Positions 45,147 through 53,301 of a DNA stretch of 53,301 nucleotides are shown piece after piece. The DNA comes from Sergeia podlipaevii (taxonomy: Eukaryota; Euglenozoa; Kinetoplastea; Trypanosomatida; Trypanosomatidae), in assembly GCA_030849805.1 (NCBI GenBank), contig JASANZ010002139.1, forward strand, positions 1 through 53,301. The letters are read 5' to 3'. The notes beneath the pieces were generated by a model. It ran no database searches, was not told the DNA's origin, and was given only the letters and a program-made list of their open reading frames with translations. How positions within the stretch are numbered: the first letter of the stretch is position 1; each line of letters begins with the position of its first letter. The position numbers were made by a program, and so were the translations under genes.

Positions 45147-46337
45147 TTATCTCTTCCACATAGAATAGGAAAAGAGAGAAAGAGTAAGTGAGCGATCAGT
45201 ATATGCGCAAGACGTGCTATAGAGAGAGAGAGATCTCTCTTTTTTTTTTTTATATTTTCGCATTCGTCGCAAAACAATGCAAAGGAAAGAGCTGCTGATA
45301 CAAGTGTAGTGAGAAAAAAAAGAAAACAATAACAATAATGATAATAATGTTCATAAGTTACTCACAACTGTGTGCATCCTTTTTTTTTTTTTTTTCTTCA
45401 TCTCTATAGATTGCTAAGATGCCTTCTCAAGGAGGAAAAGATAGAAAGAAAAAAAGTGCATATTGAAGTGTATATATATATATATTGAAAAAAATGAAAA
45501 AATAATATAATGCCAGCCCTTCTCTCTCTCTCTCTCCCTCTTTCCCAATCATCATATCTTCTTCATGTTTTCTTTTTTTTTTTTTTTTTTGAGAAAAGAG
45601 AGAGTGAGAAGGAGACAGCACGTCTTCCTTTTGCGTATTCCTTTTTTTGATCTCGCTATTTGCCTTTCACCGTATTTGATTTCATTATTATTATTATTTT
45701 CCTTTCTTTCTTTCTTTCTTTCTGTATTTGTTCTCCAGTGAACGATTTCATTCAAAAAGAAATAATAATAATAAAAACAAAAACAACAACAACAACAACA
45801 ACACAGATATATAATCAATCCGCCAAACAAAGACAAACCATTTTTTTATTTTATTAAATGATGCAAAGCAATTACCGCGCATCACGACAGAACATAATAA
45901 CAGTAACCTGGTGCGAGAAGATAAAGATAAGGAAAAAAAAAATCAAACGTTAAAATATAAGTGGGAGAGAGAAAGAAAAGAAGAACAGTATGGAGAAGCA
46001 CGCTGAGTAATTCTACGATGAGAGTCATGAGCAATAATAACTCATGCATGAGAGCACACACACATATATATATATAAACACGTAAGAAAAAATGTAAAAA
46101 AAAAGCACAAAATGAACGATGTTGCCAATACATCATCATCATCCAATAAACCGTAATTCAAAAGCAAGCAAAACATAAATAAACGATCTCACTCATACTT
46201 CTACAATAATAATAATAATAAAGTATGTGCACACCCCCTTTTTACTTCCTCTTTTGCTCCATTCTTTGAGATATCCGCTTCGTTCATTTTTTGCTCTCTC
46301 TCTATCTCTCAAATCTCTCCCTCCCTCCCCTTCTCCG

Positions 46338-46384
<47 letters not shown>

Positions 46385-47177
46385 ATATGCCCTATCTTCC
46401 TGTCCAGCTCCACATGCTTCCGTTCATACAAAATACAAAAATGCCGACAAACAGGTCCTAAAGCCGGTAAAAGCACGTCCAAAGAACAACAACAACAAAA
46501 AAAGATTGTATTCACATACACGCACGCACGTACGCATACAAACATAAATAGATAGATAGCAGTCAGAAAATGTATCACTTCCCCTCTCTCTTTTTCCTTT
46601 CCTCCCTTTTGGTATTTGGTCGTTGCTCAACACACAATGTCCCTTCCTTTCTTCTTCTTGTTGTTCTTACACGTCTTAAGAGAAGAGAAAATGATAGAAA
46701 GCCACAAATAAATGAGAAAGTAAAAACAAGAGTACTCAGCACTGAAAGTAATAATAAAAAATATAAGAAAGAGAATTGTAAGACATAACAGAGACAATAA
46801 AAAAAAAGAAAAATAAAAGGGGATGATAAGAAATAGTACTGAAAAGGTCTGTGATATCTGGAAGAATCTTGTTTTCCTCAATATATATATTTGTGGTTTG
46901 TTCTTTTCCCTTCTCTTCCATCTTTTTTTTTTTTTTGTCCTTCCGCCAGTTTTATGTTTCCACCTTTATGTGTATCTTGCCTGTGTAGCCCCTCTCTCTT
47001 CTCTACCTCTCCTTCCCTCCCTCCCAAACACGCCTACAAACACACACACACACACAATCATACTGAAGAAGAACAGAAGGGGAGTGAGCGCGTATATCTA
47101 TGTGTGCGCGTGTTTGTGTGTGCCGGTAAAAGAGCTTGCAAAGGAACTATCCTCCCCCCACCTTACACCGTTTGCCG
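44296..47177. other. 2.9-kb gene-free region inside the leftward block
   Basis: The longest spacer in the window. All six frames hold only low-complexity open stretches. It contains many A/T homopolymers, AATAAT repeats, (CA)n at about 45117-45145, (TA)n at about 45472-45484, T-run 45571-45590, (CTTT)n at about 45702-45723, (AAC)n near 45780-45802, (CT)n at 46343-46382 and (CA)n near 47040-47055. I see no tRNA, snoRNA box pair or conserved ORF that I can defend. Confidence 0.6.
46343..46382. repeat. (CT)n microsatellite
   Basis: About 20 CT units, the longest such run in the window, inside the 2.9-kb gene-free region. Confidence 0.9.
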
Positions 47178-48389
47178 CTACCATCGATCGTGACTTTCCT
47201 TCTCATCGCCGAACAACTCTTCAATGAGCGCGTTGGCTTCTTCGTTGGTCAGGCGCACTGCACCGTGCTGCCGCTGCCGCTGCTGCTTCCCCAGGCGCAA
47301 CAGTGGTTGTGTGGTTGTGGTGGATGGGGTGACAGCGAAGATGGGTGAGCTCGATATCTCTGACCTCTGCCGAGTCGCTCGTGGCGTGCTTCTTGCTGTG
47401 TATGACGCGTAAGACTTTGTTCGCTTGTCGACTGGGGCGGAGATGAGTAACGCGGAGAGACGCGGCGGCGGTGGACGCTGTAAGGGGGGTTCGTATGCTG
47501 CTATTCTTGCCGCTGTTTTGCCATTTTCATGAGGAGTCTGGGCGGGTGCAGGCGGCGGCAATGGGGCAGTAGGCTTCGCTCTTGGCTGGCTCTCTCCTTC
47601 ACCGATCTGGACAACAGGCGCGGAGGTGAGCGTGTGTGACTGCGAGTGTAATGGTGACTGCTGCTGCCGCTCCTTGCGGGACTGTTGATGGTACTCCACA
47701 ACATTCCCCGTGTTGCCGTTTGTGTTTCTATGTGGGGTAGTAGGGGCCGTAGCGGAGTGCGTAACGGGTCGTGTCTTTCGTATTTGAAGGAGCTGCCGAG
47801 AAGGAGTACCACCACCGCCACTATCCCCAGTGACCTCATCGTTAGCAGCGGATTGCCTCCCATGTGATTGTAGTAGTGGCGCCGCAGTCGATGGCTCTGG
47901 TTCTGGCGGGTTGATGATTTTTGGCTTTGCTGCGTTCTGTCGCCATGGCCGCAAGCGGTCTGTCTTCATTGGAGGTGGTGGTGGTGGTGACTGAGAGGTG
48001 GTGGCTCTGGCTTCTTCTTTTTCTTCTTGTTGATTTGCTTTAGCATTCGTGGTAGTGCTGGTAAGGCGTGGTGCTGGTGTCGATACCACCGACATCTGCT
48101 GCGTGCGTGTCTGCCCCTGTGGAGCACCCTGGCCGTCACGTTTTGTTTTTGTTAGGAGGCGTGACGGTCCGTTGGTGCCTACCACATGGTGAGCAGGCAT
48201 GCCCTTACTCACAGCAGGCGCAATGACAGTGGCAGCTGGTGCTGGTGTTGCCGCTGCTGCAGCTCCAGTACGGTTCCTTGTTGTTGCCGTTGCTTTCTTC
48301 ACTACTACTGGTGGTGTCACCTTCTTCGTTTCCTTCTCACCCGGAGAGGTGTCCCCCCGGGCGGCGGCGCCGACGCTGATGGAGTCCAT
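47178..48389 (-). CDS. Disordered hypothetical protein (403 aa from first ATG); 5' end uncertain
   Basis: The first ATG in this frame is the complement of 48387-48389 (MDSISVGAAARGD), giving 403 aa. The product is Pro/Thr/Ser/Gln-rich with no domain; the C-terminus has a helix LTNEEANALIEELFGDEKE. The frame is open upstream of the ATG for over 120 bases and runs into the end of the VAP gene, and this stretch reads like protein (VLAYLEQLPVDFSPVPEYLD). It has no ATG, and no polypyrimidine-AG signal lies between the VAP stop (48521) and 48389. Either initiation is at Met 48389 with an unusually short spacer, or the real N-terminus is missing through a frameshift, or it is made from the VAP mRNA. 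Confidence 0.6.
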   Translation of the reverse strand: MDSISVGAAARGDTSPGEKETKKVTPPVVVKKATATTRNRTGAAAAATPAPAATVIAPAVSKGMPAHHVVGTNGPSRLLTKTKRDGQGAPQGQTRTQQMSVVSTPAPRLTSTTTNAKANQQEEKEEARATTSQSPPPPPPMKTDRLRPWRQNAAKPKIINPPEPEPSTAAPLLQSHGRQSAANDEVTGDSGGGGTPSRQLLQIRKTRPVTHSATAPTTPHRNTNGNTGNVVEYHQQSRKERQQQSPLHSQSHTLTSAPVVQIGEGESQPRAKPTAPLPPPAPAQTPHENGKTAARIAAYEPPLQRPPPPRLSALLISAPVDKRTKSYASYTARSTPRATRQRSEISSSPIFAVTPSTTTTQPLLRLGKQQRQRQHGAVRLTNEEANALIEELFGDEKESHDRW

Positions 48390-48520
48390 CGGCGCGACGA
48401 CATCGGACTCTGGCGCACCGCAGCTGCTGCCTGCACCACCACGGAGGTCGAGGTATTCCGGCACTGGGGAAAAGTCTACTGGCAACTGCTCCAGATATGC
48501 CAGCACCTTCACCTTGGTAC

Positions 48521-49198
48521 TTACTCGTGCATCAGCCAGAAGCCGATCACCGCCAGCAGCACCGCAACCGCAGCCATCATCATCTTCTTCTTCTTGCCAC
48601 TGCTGGTTTGCAGTGCACCGCCGGCCTCCTTGTTGATGTTTTTTGATGTGTCTTCGGCCGCCTTGTTCGCTGCGAGTGCGGAGGCCAGACGGTCCGCCGC
48701 TGCTGCGTTCTTGCTGGCTGCATCGCCCCCAGCGGCGGCGCCACGCGCGGTAGAACCGGTAAGACTGGAGAGCTGATCCGCGTCCGCCGCGTTCTGCAGA
48801 ACATGACAGCGGAGAGACTTCTTGCCGACGCTGCTGGGATCAGCGGTCTTCTTCTTTTTGATAAGGTCAGGCACGTTACTGGCACGGGGCTCGACGACGT
48901 CGTTCGAGCTCAGTGCAGCGTACTCTAGCATAAAGCTATCTTTCACTGGGGCAGACTTGTTGTCCAGCTCGGCCCAGTGCTTTCGGTTGAGGGTGATGCT
49001 GACCTTAGCGGAGGAGTTACCGCGGATGACGCCCTTTGTGTGCTTCACAATGTAACGCTCGGGCGAGGTTGTGAGAAGGCGGAAAAGAACGGCATCGAAG
49101 GAGACATTGGTGATTTCTATCGTGCAGTCCTCGTTGGCGCCACAGACGAGCTGGAACTTCTCCGGGACCACTATGATGTTGGGGACGGCAGACTCCAT
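48521..49198 (-). CDS. VAP-like MSP-domain, tail-anchored protein
   Basis: 225 aa. Residues about 6-125 form a major sperm protein domain: IIVVPEKFQLVCG, then CTIEITNVSFDAVLFRLLTT, SPERYIVKHTKGVI and VSITLNRKHW, which follow the VAP strand order including the TT-P-x-RY-V signature. A Lys-rich then Ala-rich helical linker covers about 130-200. KKKKMMM then AAVAVLLAVIGFWLM near 205-222 is a C-terminal membrane anchor ending in HE, typical of ER tail-anchored VAP. VAPs recruit FFAT-motif proteins, including lipid-transfer proteins, to ER contact sites. The next ORF downstream starts almost at its stop codon. Confidence 0.9.
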   Translation of the reverse strand: MESAVPNIIVVPEKFQLVCGANEDCTIEITNVSFDAVLFRLLTTSPERYIVKHTKGVIRGNSSAKVSITLNRKHWAELDNKSAPVKDSFMLEYAALSSNDVVEPRASNVPDLIKKKKTADPSSVGKKSLRCHVLQNAADADQLSSLTGSTARGAAAGGDAASKNAAAADRLASALAANKAAEDTSKNINKEAGGALQTSSGKKKKMMMAAVAVLLAVIGFWLMHE

Positions 49199-50082
49199 CT
49201 TTGTTATGTTGCTGTTGCTGTTTGCTTTCTTTCTATTTCGTGGTCTTTTTTCTCTCTCTCTTTCGCGTCGATAATTGAATGTTTCAACTTCCCTATCAAC
49301 ACTATCTATCTCTCGTTTTTCTTGATCTTTTTTTTTTTCTTCTCGATATACTCAAAAAAAAAGAGATCAAATTTTTTTTTTTTTTTTTAATGAAAGGGAA
49401 TGAAGAAAATGTAGTGTCCGGTATGAAATAAAATAAACTAACCACAACAATAGCAATAACAAAAAAGAATTGCTAGAGAGTGCTAAACAACAAAAAACAA
49501 AAATAGCAAACAGACCAAAAATTTGATTTCTGTGTTGATATTGTTATAATAATAAAAATAATTAGAGAGCTAATATGCTGTGAAATTACAAAAATATAAA
49601 CAATATCAAAAAGCAATAAACAGAGATAAAAAGATAAGAGAAGTGATGTCAGTAAGTATCAAATTGATGGGAGGGAAACTACATGGTAAAAAAAAAAGCA
49701 TATACAAATCTTTGACTCCGTATGACTCAAGTAGGAAGGAAAGAAGAAAAAAAAAAAAGACGTGCGTTGTAACAAATATAGCTAGTAAATGAAAGTGCAT
49801 ATATTATTATTATTATTGTTGTTGTTATTGGCGCGCTATATGTAATGAGCCATTAACTTGTCACCCATCAGTACCCCCCCTCCCTCCTCCTCCTCCTCCC
49901 CGCAAACCATGACGTATGCATATCAATATTCAACAACGAAGCAACCACCGCCACAACAGAGATAACAAATAAAAAAAACAATAGTAAGGCACCAAGTGGC
50001 ATGAGCACAAGCACATACATACATACACACACACACACATACATACATGTGCACCATGAAAGGGGAAGGGAGGTGAGGCACA
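49199..50082. other. Intergenic spacer, VAP to RPC8
   Basis: No gene. T-runs 49329-49338 and 49372-49389, A/G-rich tracts at 49390-49410 and 49725-49760 (polypyrimidine on the coding strand, possible splice signals for VAP), ATT repeats at 49803-49817 and (CA)n/(ACAT)n at about 50012-50048. Confidence 0.6.
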
Positions 50083-51039
50083 TTAGCTCTCAAACCACAG
50101 AACAGGCCCTAGAGCATCACCATTAAAGGACCCAAGGATCTCCATGAGTGGCGGAGCCGTCGCTGTGGCTGTCCCATTGCCAACATCACCACCAATACTG
50201 CTACCACCGCTGATGCTGTGTAGACCCGCTCCTGCACTGACCCCAACAGCAGCTGAAGAGGCTGCCACCACGGCTGCCGCTTCCATGGCTTCCTTGAGGT
50301 CCAGTTCACTACGTACGATACAGGCGTCGACCTTCGCCACCACGTCCTCGCCCACGACATAGTAGTTTCGCTGCAGGAGCGCAGCGCGTCCACCGCCCTC
50401 CTCTCCATTTTCTTTTCCTTCTTCTTCTTCAATCGGAATATACCAACTGTGCTTCTCCTCGTCATAGCGTGAGCCAGGAACCATCTGCGCTGCAGGGACA
50501 AAAAATGGGAAAGATGCAGCCGGAAAGAAGTCTACGGTCAGCCACGCTCCTCGCTCGCCTTGATACAGAATCTTGGCTCGCATCCTCGTGCCAGGCTGAG
50601 GAGCAAACACACAGACCTCAAATGTGGCCTTGAGCCACGCCGAGCCGGCAAAACCTTTGATCTCGCTGTCTGTGAACTCGTGAATCGCACTAATGGCAAC
50701 ACAGAAACCCTTCTCAGGAATCACTTTACCTACATAGCGCTCAGTAAGACGGTGCTCAACGACGTCGCCGAGTGCGAACTCGTAGGGAGCCTGGCTCTCC
50801 AGGTGCTTGAGAAGGTGAGAGTACGATTGGCTGTCATAGCTCCCACCATGATTAGAGTTTCTATGATTACTATTTTTATTATTATTATTGCTCCTACTGT
50901 TACGACGACCCGCTTCGCTATTACTGGTACCTACTGCTGATGTTGCGTGTTCCTGTGTCGTTGTGTTCTTGTTAAGGGCGACGGGGAAGTAGACGGGTTC
51001 TATTTCAACTGTATCCTGCACAACGTAAGAAAAAAACAT
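50083..51039 (-). CDS. RPC8: RNA polymerase III subunit RPC8 (Rpc25/Rpb7 family)
   Basis: 318 aa from the ATG complement 51037-51039 (MFFSYVVQDTVEIEP), chosen because Rpc25 proteins begin with this strand; a longer frame uses non-ATG starts. The Rpb7 N-terminal RNP-like domain continues with RYVGKVIPEKGFCVAIS, then an OB-fold S1-like domain (FEVCVFAPQPGTRMRAKIL onward) and the family's ending LGSFNGDALGPVLWFES, which parallels the LGSC..DGMG..SWWE end of yeast Rpc25. RPC8 pairs with RPC9 to form the Pol III stalk used for promoter opening at tRNA and 5S genes. An insertion of about 45-50 Asn/Ser/Gly-rich residues near 23-70 and another Ala/Gly-rich one near 255-295 make it longer than the usual ~210 aa. 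Confidence 0.9.
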   Translation of the reverse strand: MFFSYVVQDTVEIEPVYFPVALNKNTTTQEHATSAVGTSNSEAGRRNSRSNNNNKNSNHRNSNHGGSYDSQSYSHLLKHLESQAPYEFALGDVVEHRLTERYVGKVIPEKGFCVAISAIHEFTDSEIKGFAGSAWLKATFEVCVFAPQPGTRMRAKILYQGERGAWLTVDFFPAASFPFFVPAAQMVPGSRYDEEKHSWYIPIEEEEGKENGEEGGGRAALLQRNYYVVGEDVVAKVDACIVRSELDLKEAMEAAAVVAASSAAVGVSAGAGLHSISGGSSIGGDVGNGTATATAPPLMEILGSFNGDALGPVLWFES

Positions 51040-52338
51040 CCCGCTATTCCTTTCTCTTTTCGTGGGACGAAAAAATACTAAAAAATAATGGTCACACCGT
51101 ATCTCTGATACGTACGGGAGACAAGCAACAAGGGCAATAGCAAATTTTTTTTTTTTGAAAATATAATATAACGAAAAAAAAAGTAGAAGGAGGGGGGAGA
51201 TTAATGAAGAAGGATTACAATATAGCGAAAAGTCTCTTAAATAAGACAAGGACTGCAGCAACAGTAGCATCTACGATCAAGCAGGGGGGGGGGGGGGGGA
51301 AGTAGCATTTCTGCATCTTCAATTCACACAGTGGGAGCTCCAAACTATCCAGATAGAGATAAATCCACTGTGCGTTGCAACTACCATCGTAGCATGATGT
51401 TCGTGTATGTGTGTGTGTCTTCAGCTGCACACATGAATGTTCTTCTTTTTTTTTTCTTTTAAAAAAAAGTATTACTTCTCATAAAGAAAACTTCACAATT
51501 TTTTTTTTTTTTTTTGAAGAGATACTGCATACCGTTAGTTAAACAAACATTTTTTTTTTTATAAACAAAAATGTGGCGGCCTTTTTTTTTTCCTTAAAAT
51601 AATAATAATGATAATGATAAAAACAACAACAACAACGACAACATCATCACCATCACCACCAACAACAAAAGAGTGAAAAAGAAAAGAAAGGACATACAAT
51701 CGTCCCTTAGTAAGTTCACCAGCCCACCCTCCGACACTGCTTACTGTTGTGAAAGACCAGCTGGAGGGGGGGGGGGGGATGCGAGGGAGGCAAGGAGGGA
51801 TATGACTCGATATGCAGAAAAAAAACCCATACGCACATACATATTGCTGTATGAAACCTCCCCTACACTCGAGTTCATATCACCACAGTCACACATGCAA
51901 GGAAGACAGATGCGCTATTTCTCTTCCACTTTTCAAATTTTCCCCCTTTCGTTCTCTTCCACCTCTTCTTCGTTCACTTCACGCATTTTTTTTTTTTTTT
52001 GAGAAAGAAAGAAAGAAAGAAAGAAAAGAGAGAGAGAGAGGAGATAATAATGATGACAAGCATCTGCTTGCTTTCTCTCTCTCTCTCTCTCTCTCTCCCC
52101 TTCCTTCGCTACGCAGTTAGCTAGTTATGTGTGCGTGTGTATGTGTATGCCAGTATATGCGGTCACCTCTCTTTCGTTACCCTCAGCACTCCACACACTT
52201 AACTTTCGTCAACTACTCCTCTCACATTTTTTATTATTATTATTATTCCTCCCTCTGTTTTCTCTCACTTTCCCGTAAAAAGATTTGTTCTTCACTCGCC
52301 ACTTGCCACACACTCAGCCTCCCCCCTTTTTTCTCTTT
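51040..52338. other. Intergenic region, RPC8 to eIF2 gamma
   Basis: 1.3 kb, no supported gene. The purine tract at 51172-51200 is pyrimidine on the coding strand and a likely RPC8 splice signal. G-runs at 51284-51299 and 51765-51778, T-runs at 51500-51515 and 51550-51560, (GAAA)n at about 52004-52027, and (CT)n at 52074-52096. Confidence 0.65.
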
Positions 52339-53301
52339 TCAGTTGCCCTGAGACATGGCGGCACCACGACGGATGTGACCCCAGCCGATCAGACGGAAGT
52401 TCTTGTCAACCATACGCGAGATCGCCACCTGCTCGCCAATGGAGCAGCACACAGGGGTAACGAGCTCCAGCTTGGCAATATCGGGGTTCTTCGACATGGA
52501 CAGCACGGTCGCACCAGCGGTGAGAGTGCCGACGTTGATCTGGAGAGAGTCCTGTTCGTTGAGCTTCTGCACACGCTTTGCGCCTTCCTTCGTGACCTTA
52601 GAGCCGATCATCTCGTTGAGCAAGTTGTACTGCACTTCTATTTCACAATACACCTCAGGAAGAGAGCCCTCCGCTCCTAACAAATTGCCAACCATTTTAT
52701 CTTGACGAGTAAGCGTGGGGTCGAGAGTGGTACCAACGGCGATGAGACCACCAGGGATGGCATACTGAAGCACGTTGTTTTCTGCCTTGAGGGAGACCGT
52801 GCGGGTGCGCAGCGCGCTGTAGCTGAAGCGACTGCCTTTCTCCGTGTAACTGCGCGACTTGACAATACCAGGACGGATCTCCAGCACCTCCCCTACCTTG
52901 AGCACACCCTGAGTGACCGTACCACCCGCAACACCACCCTTGAGGTTCTCGATATCCCCCTCGCCAGGGCGGTTAATGTCGAAGGAGCGCACGACAGTCA
53001 TGCGGACAGGGCACTTGAGCTGACGCACTGGCAAAGGGATGTGCACGAGGTACTCCAGAAGGTAGTCGACGTTGCGCTTGAGCTGGGCAGAGATGGGGAT
53101 GATGGGAGCGCTGAGAGCGATCTTGTGGAGATAGTGGCGAATCTGACGGAACTGATCGTGCGCATGCACCTCGCCGACGAGATCGATCTTGTTCTGCAAT
53201 ACAAGGAGATAGCGCAGTTTCATGATTTCGACTGCCTTGAGATGCTCCAGGGTCTGGGGCTGTGGGAAGGTCTCGTTGGCCGCAATCAGGAGCAGGGCGG
53301 C
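52339..53301 (-). CDS. EIF2S3: Translation initiation factor eIF2 gamma, C-terminal part (cut by window edge)
   Basis: The last 320 residues of the GTPase subunit of eIF2, which brings initiator Met-tRNA to the 40S subunit. The visible sequence begins inside the G domain at ALLLIAANE, followed by PQPQTLEHLKAVEIMKLRY, the G4 motif NKIDLV and the G5 segment IPISAQ, as in eukaryotic and archaeal gamma subunits. Domains II and III follow (VRSFDINRPGEGD, GGVAGGTVTQGVLKVGEVLEIRPG, and a closing LIGWGHIRRG). The P-loop and switch regions lie outside the window. The frame is open to the window edge, so the 5' end is missing. It is the most upstream gene of the leftward block seen here. Confidence 0.95.
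   Translation of the reverse strand, partial: AALLLIAANETFPQPQTLEHLKAVEIMKLRYLLVLQNKIDLVGEVHAHDQFRQIRHYLHKIALSAPIIPISAQLKRNVDYLLEYLVHIPLPVRQLKCPVRMTVVRSFDINRPGEGDIENLKGGVAGGTVTQGVLKVGEVLEIRPGIVKSRSYTEKGSRFSYSALRTRTVSLKAENNVLQYAIPGGLIAVGTTLDPTLTRQDKMVGNLLGAEGSLPEVYCEIEVQYNLLNEMIGSKVTKEGAKRVQKLNEQDSLQINVGTLTAGATVLSMSKNPDIAKLELVTPVCCSIGEQVAISRMVDKNFRLIGWGHIRRGAAMSQGN

Noticed and set aside
49868..50083. Small minus-strand ORF with Cys/Val repeats after RPC8
   Set aside because: It comes from the (CA)n/(ACAT)n tract, with no conserved feature.

Overview
The window is nuclear DNA of a trypanosomatid (Kinetoplastea). The protein genes are intron-free and lie in long same-strand blocks. They are separated by A/T-rich spacers full of polypyrimidine tracts (the usual trans-splicing signals) and microsatellites, and tRNA genes sit at the points where the coding strand changes. 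The recognisable proteins fit this: EF-1 gamma, eIF2 gamma, a Pol III RPC8 subunit, VPS13, VAP, CDC50/Lem3 and a PDAT-type acyltransferase, among large Ser/Ala/Gln-rich kinetoplastid-type hypothetical proteins. From memory, and unchecked, EF-1 gamma and eIF2 gamma lie near each other on Leishmania chromosome 9, so this may be the syntenic region. I cannot name the species.

Layout. Block 1 (1-21614, minus strand): EF-1 gamma (cut by the window edge), a 1328-aa disordered protein with two PAM2-like PABP-binding motifs, a giant 4523-aa VPS13, and a PUB-domain protein. A divergent strand switch (21615-22926) holds tRNA-Phe, -Glu, -His and -Val. Block 2 (22927-28311, plus strand) is only three genes: a UEV domain fused to a RING finger, a membrane-anchored protein with three similar domains, and a coding region broken across reading frames. 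A convergent strand switch (28312-30007) holds a second, about 98.5% identical copy of the four-tRNA cluster plus tRNA-Arg(CCG). Block 3 (30008-53301, minus strand) holds a zinc-less MDR oxidoreductase, CDC50, a 1373-aa hypothetical protein, a coiled-coil protein, a PDAT-like acyltransferase, a 403-aa disordered ORF, a VAP/MSP protein, RPC8 and eIF2 gamma (cut by the window edge).

How the parts relate. Genes in such blocks are co-transcribed and processed by trans-splicing and polyadenylation, so neighbours need not share a function. Even so, four products act on membrane lipids: VPS13 (bulk lipid transfer), VAP (ER contact-site receptor), CDC50 (flippase subunit) and PDAT (phospholipid acyl transfer). 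The most unusual structure is the short rightward block bracketed by direct repeats of a tRNA cluster, which suggests a segment inserted into, or rearranged within, a leftward array. Other points to check are the UEV-RING fusion, an out-of-frame upstream ORF overlapping the VPS13 start, an ORF after VAP with no usable ATG or splice signal, and an unmerged assembly overlap around a single N.
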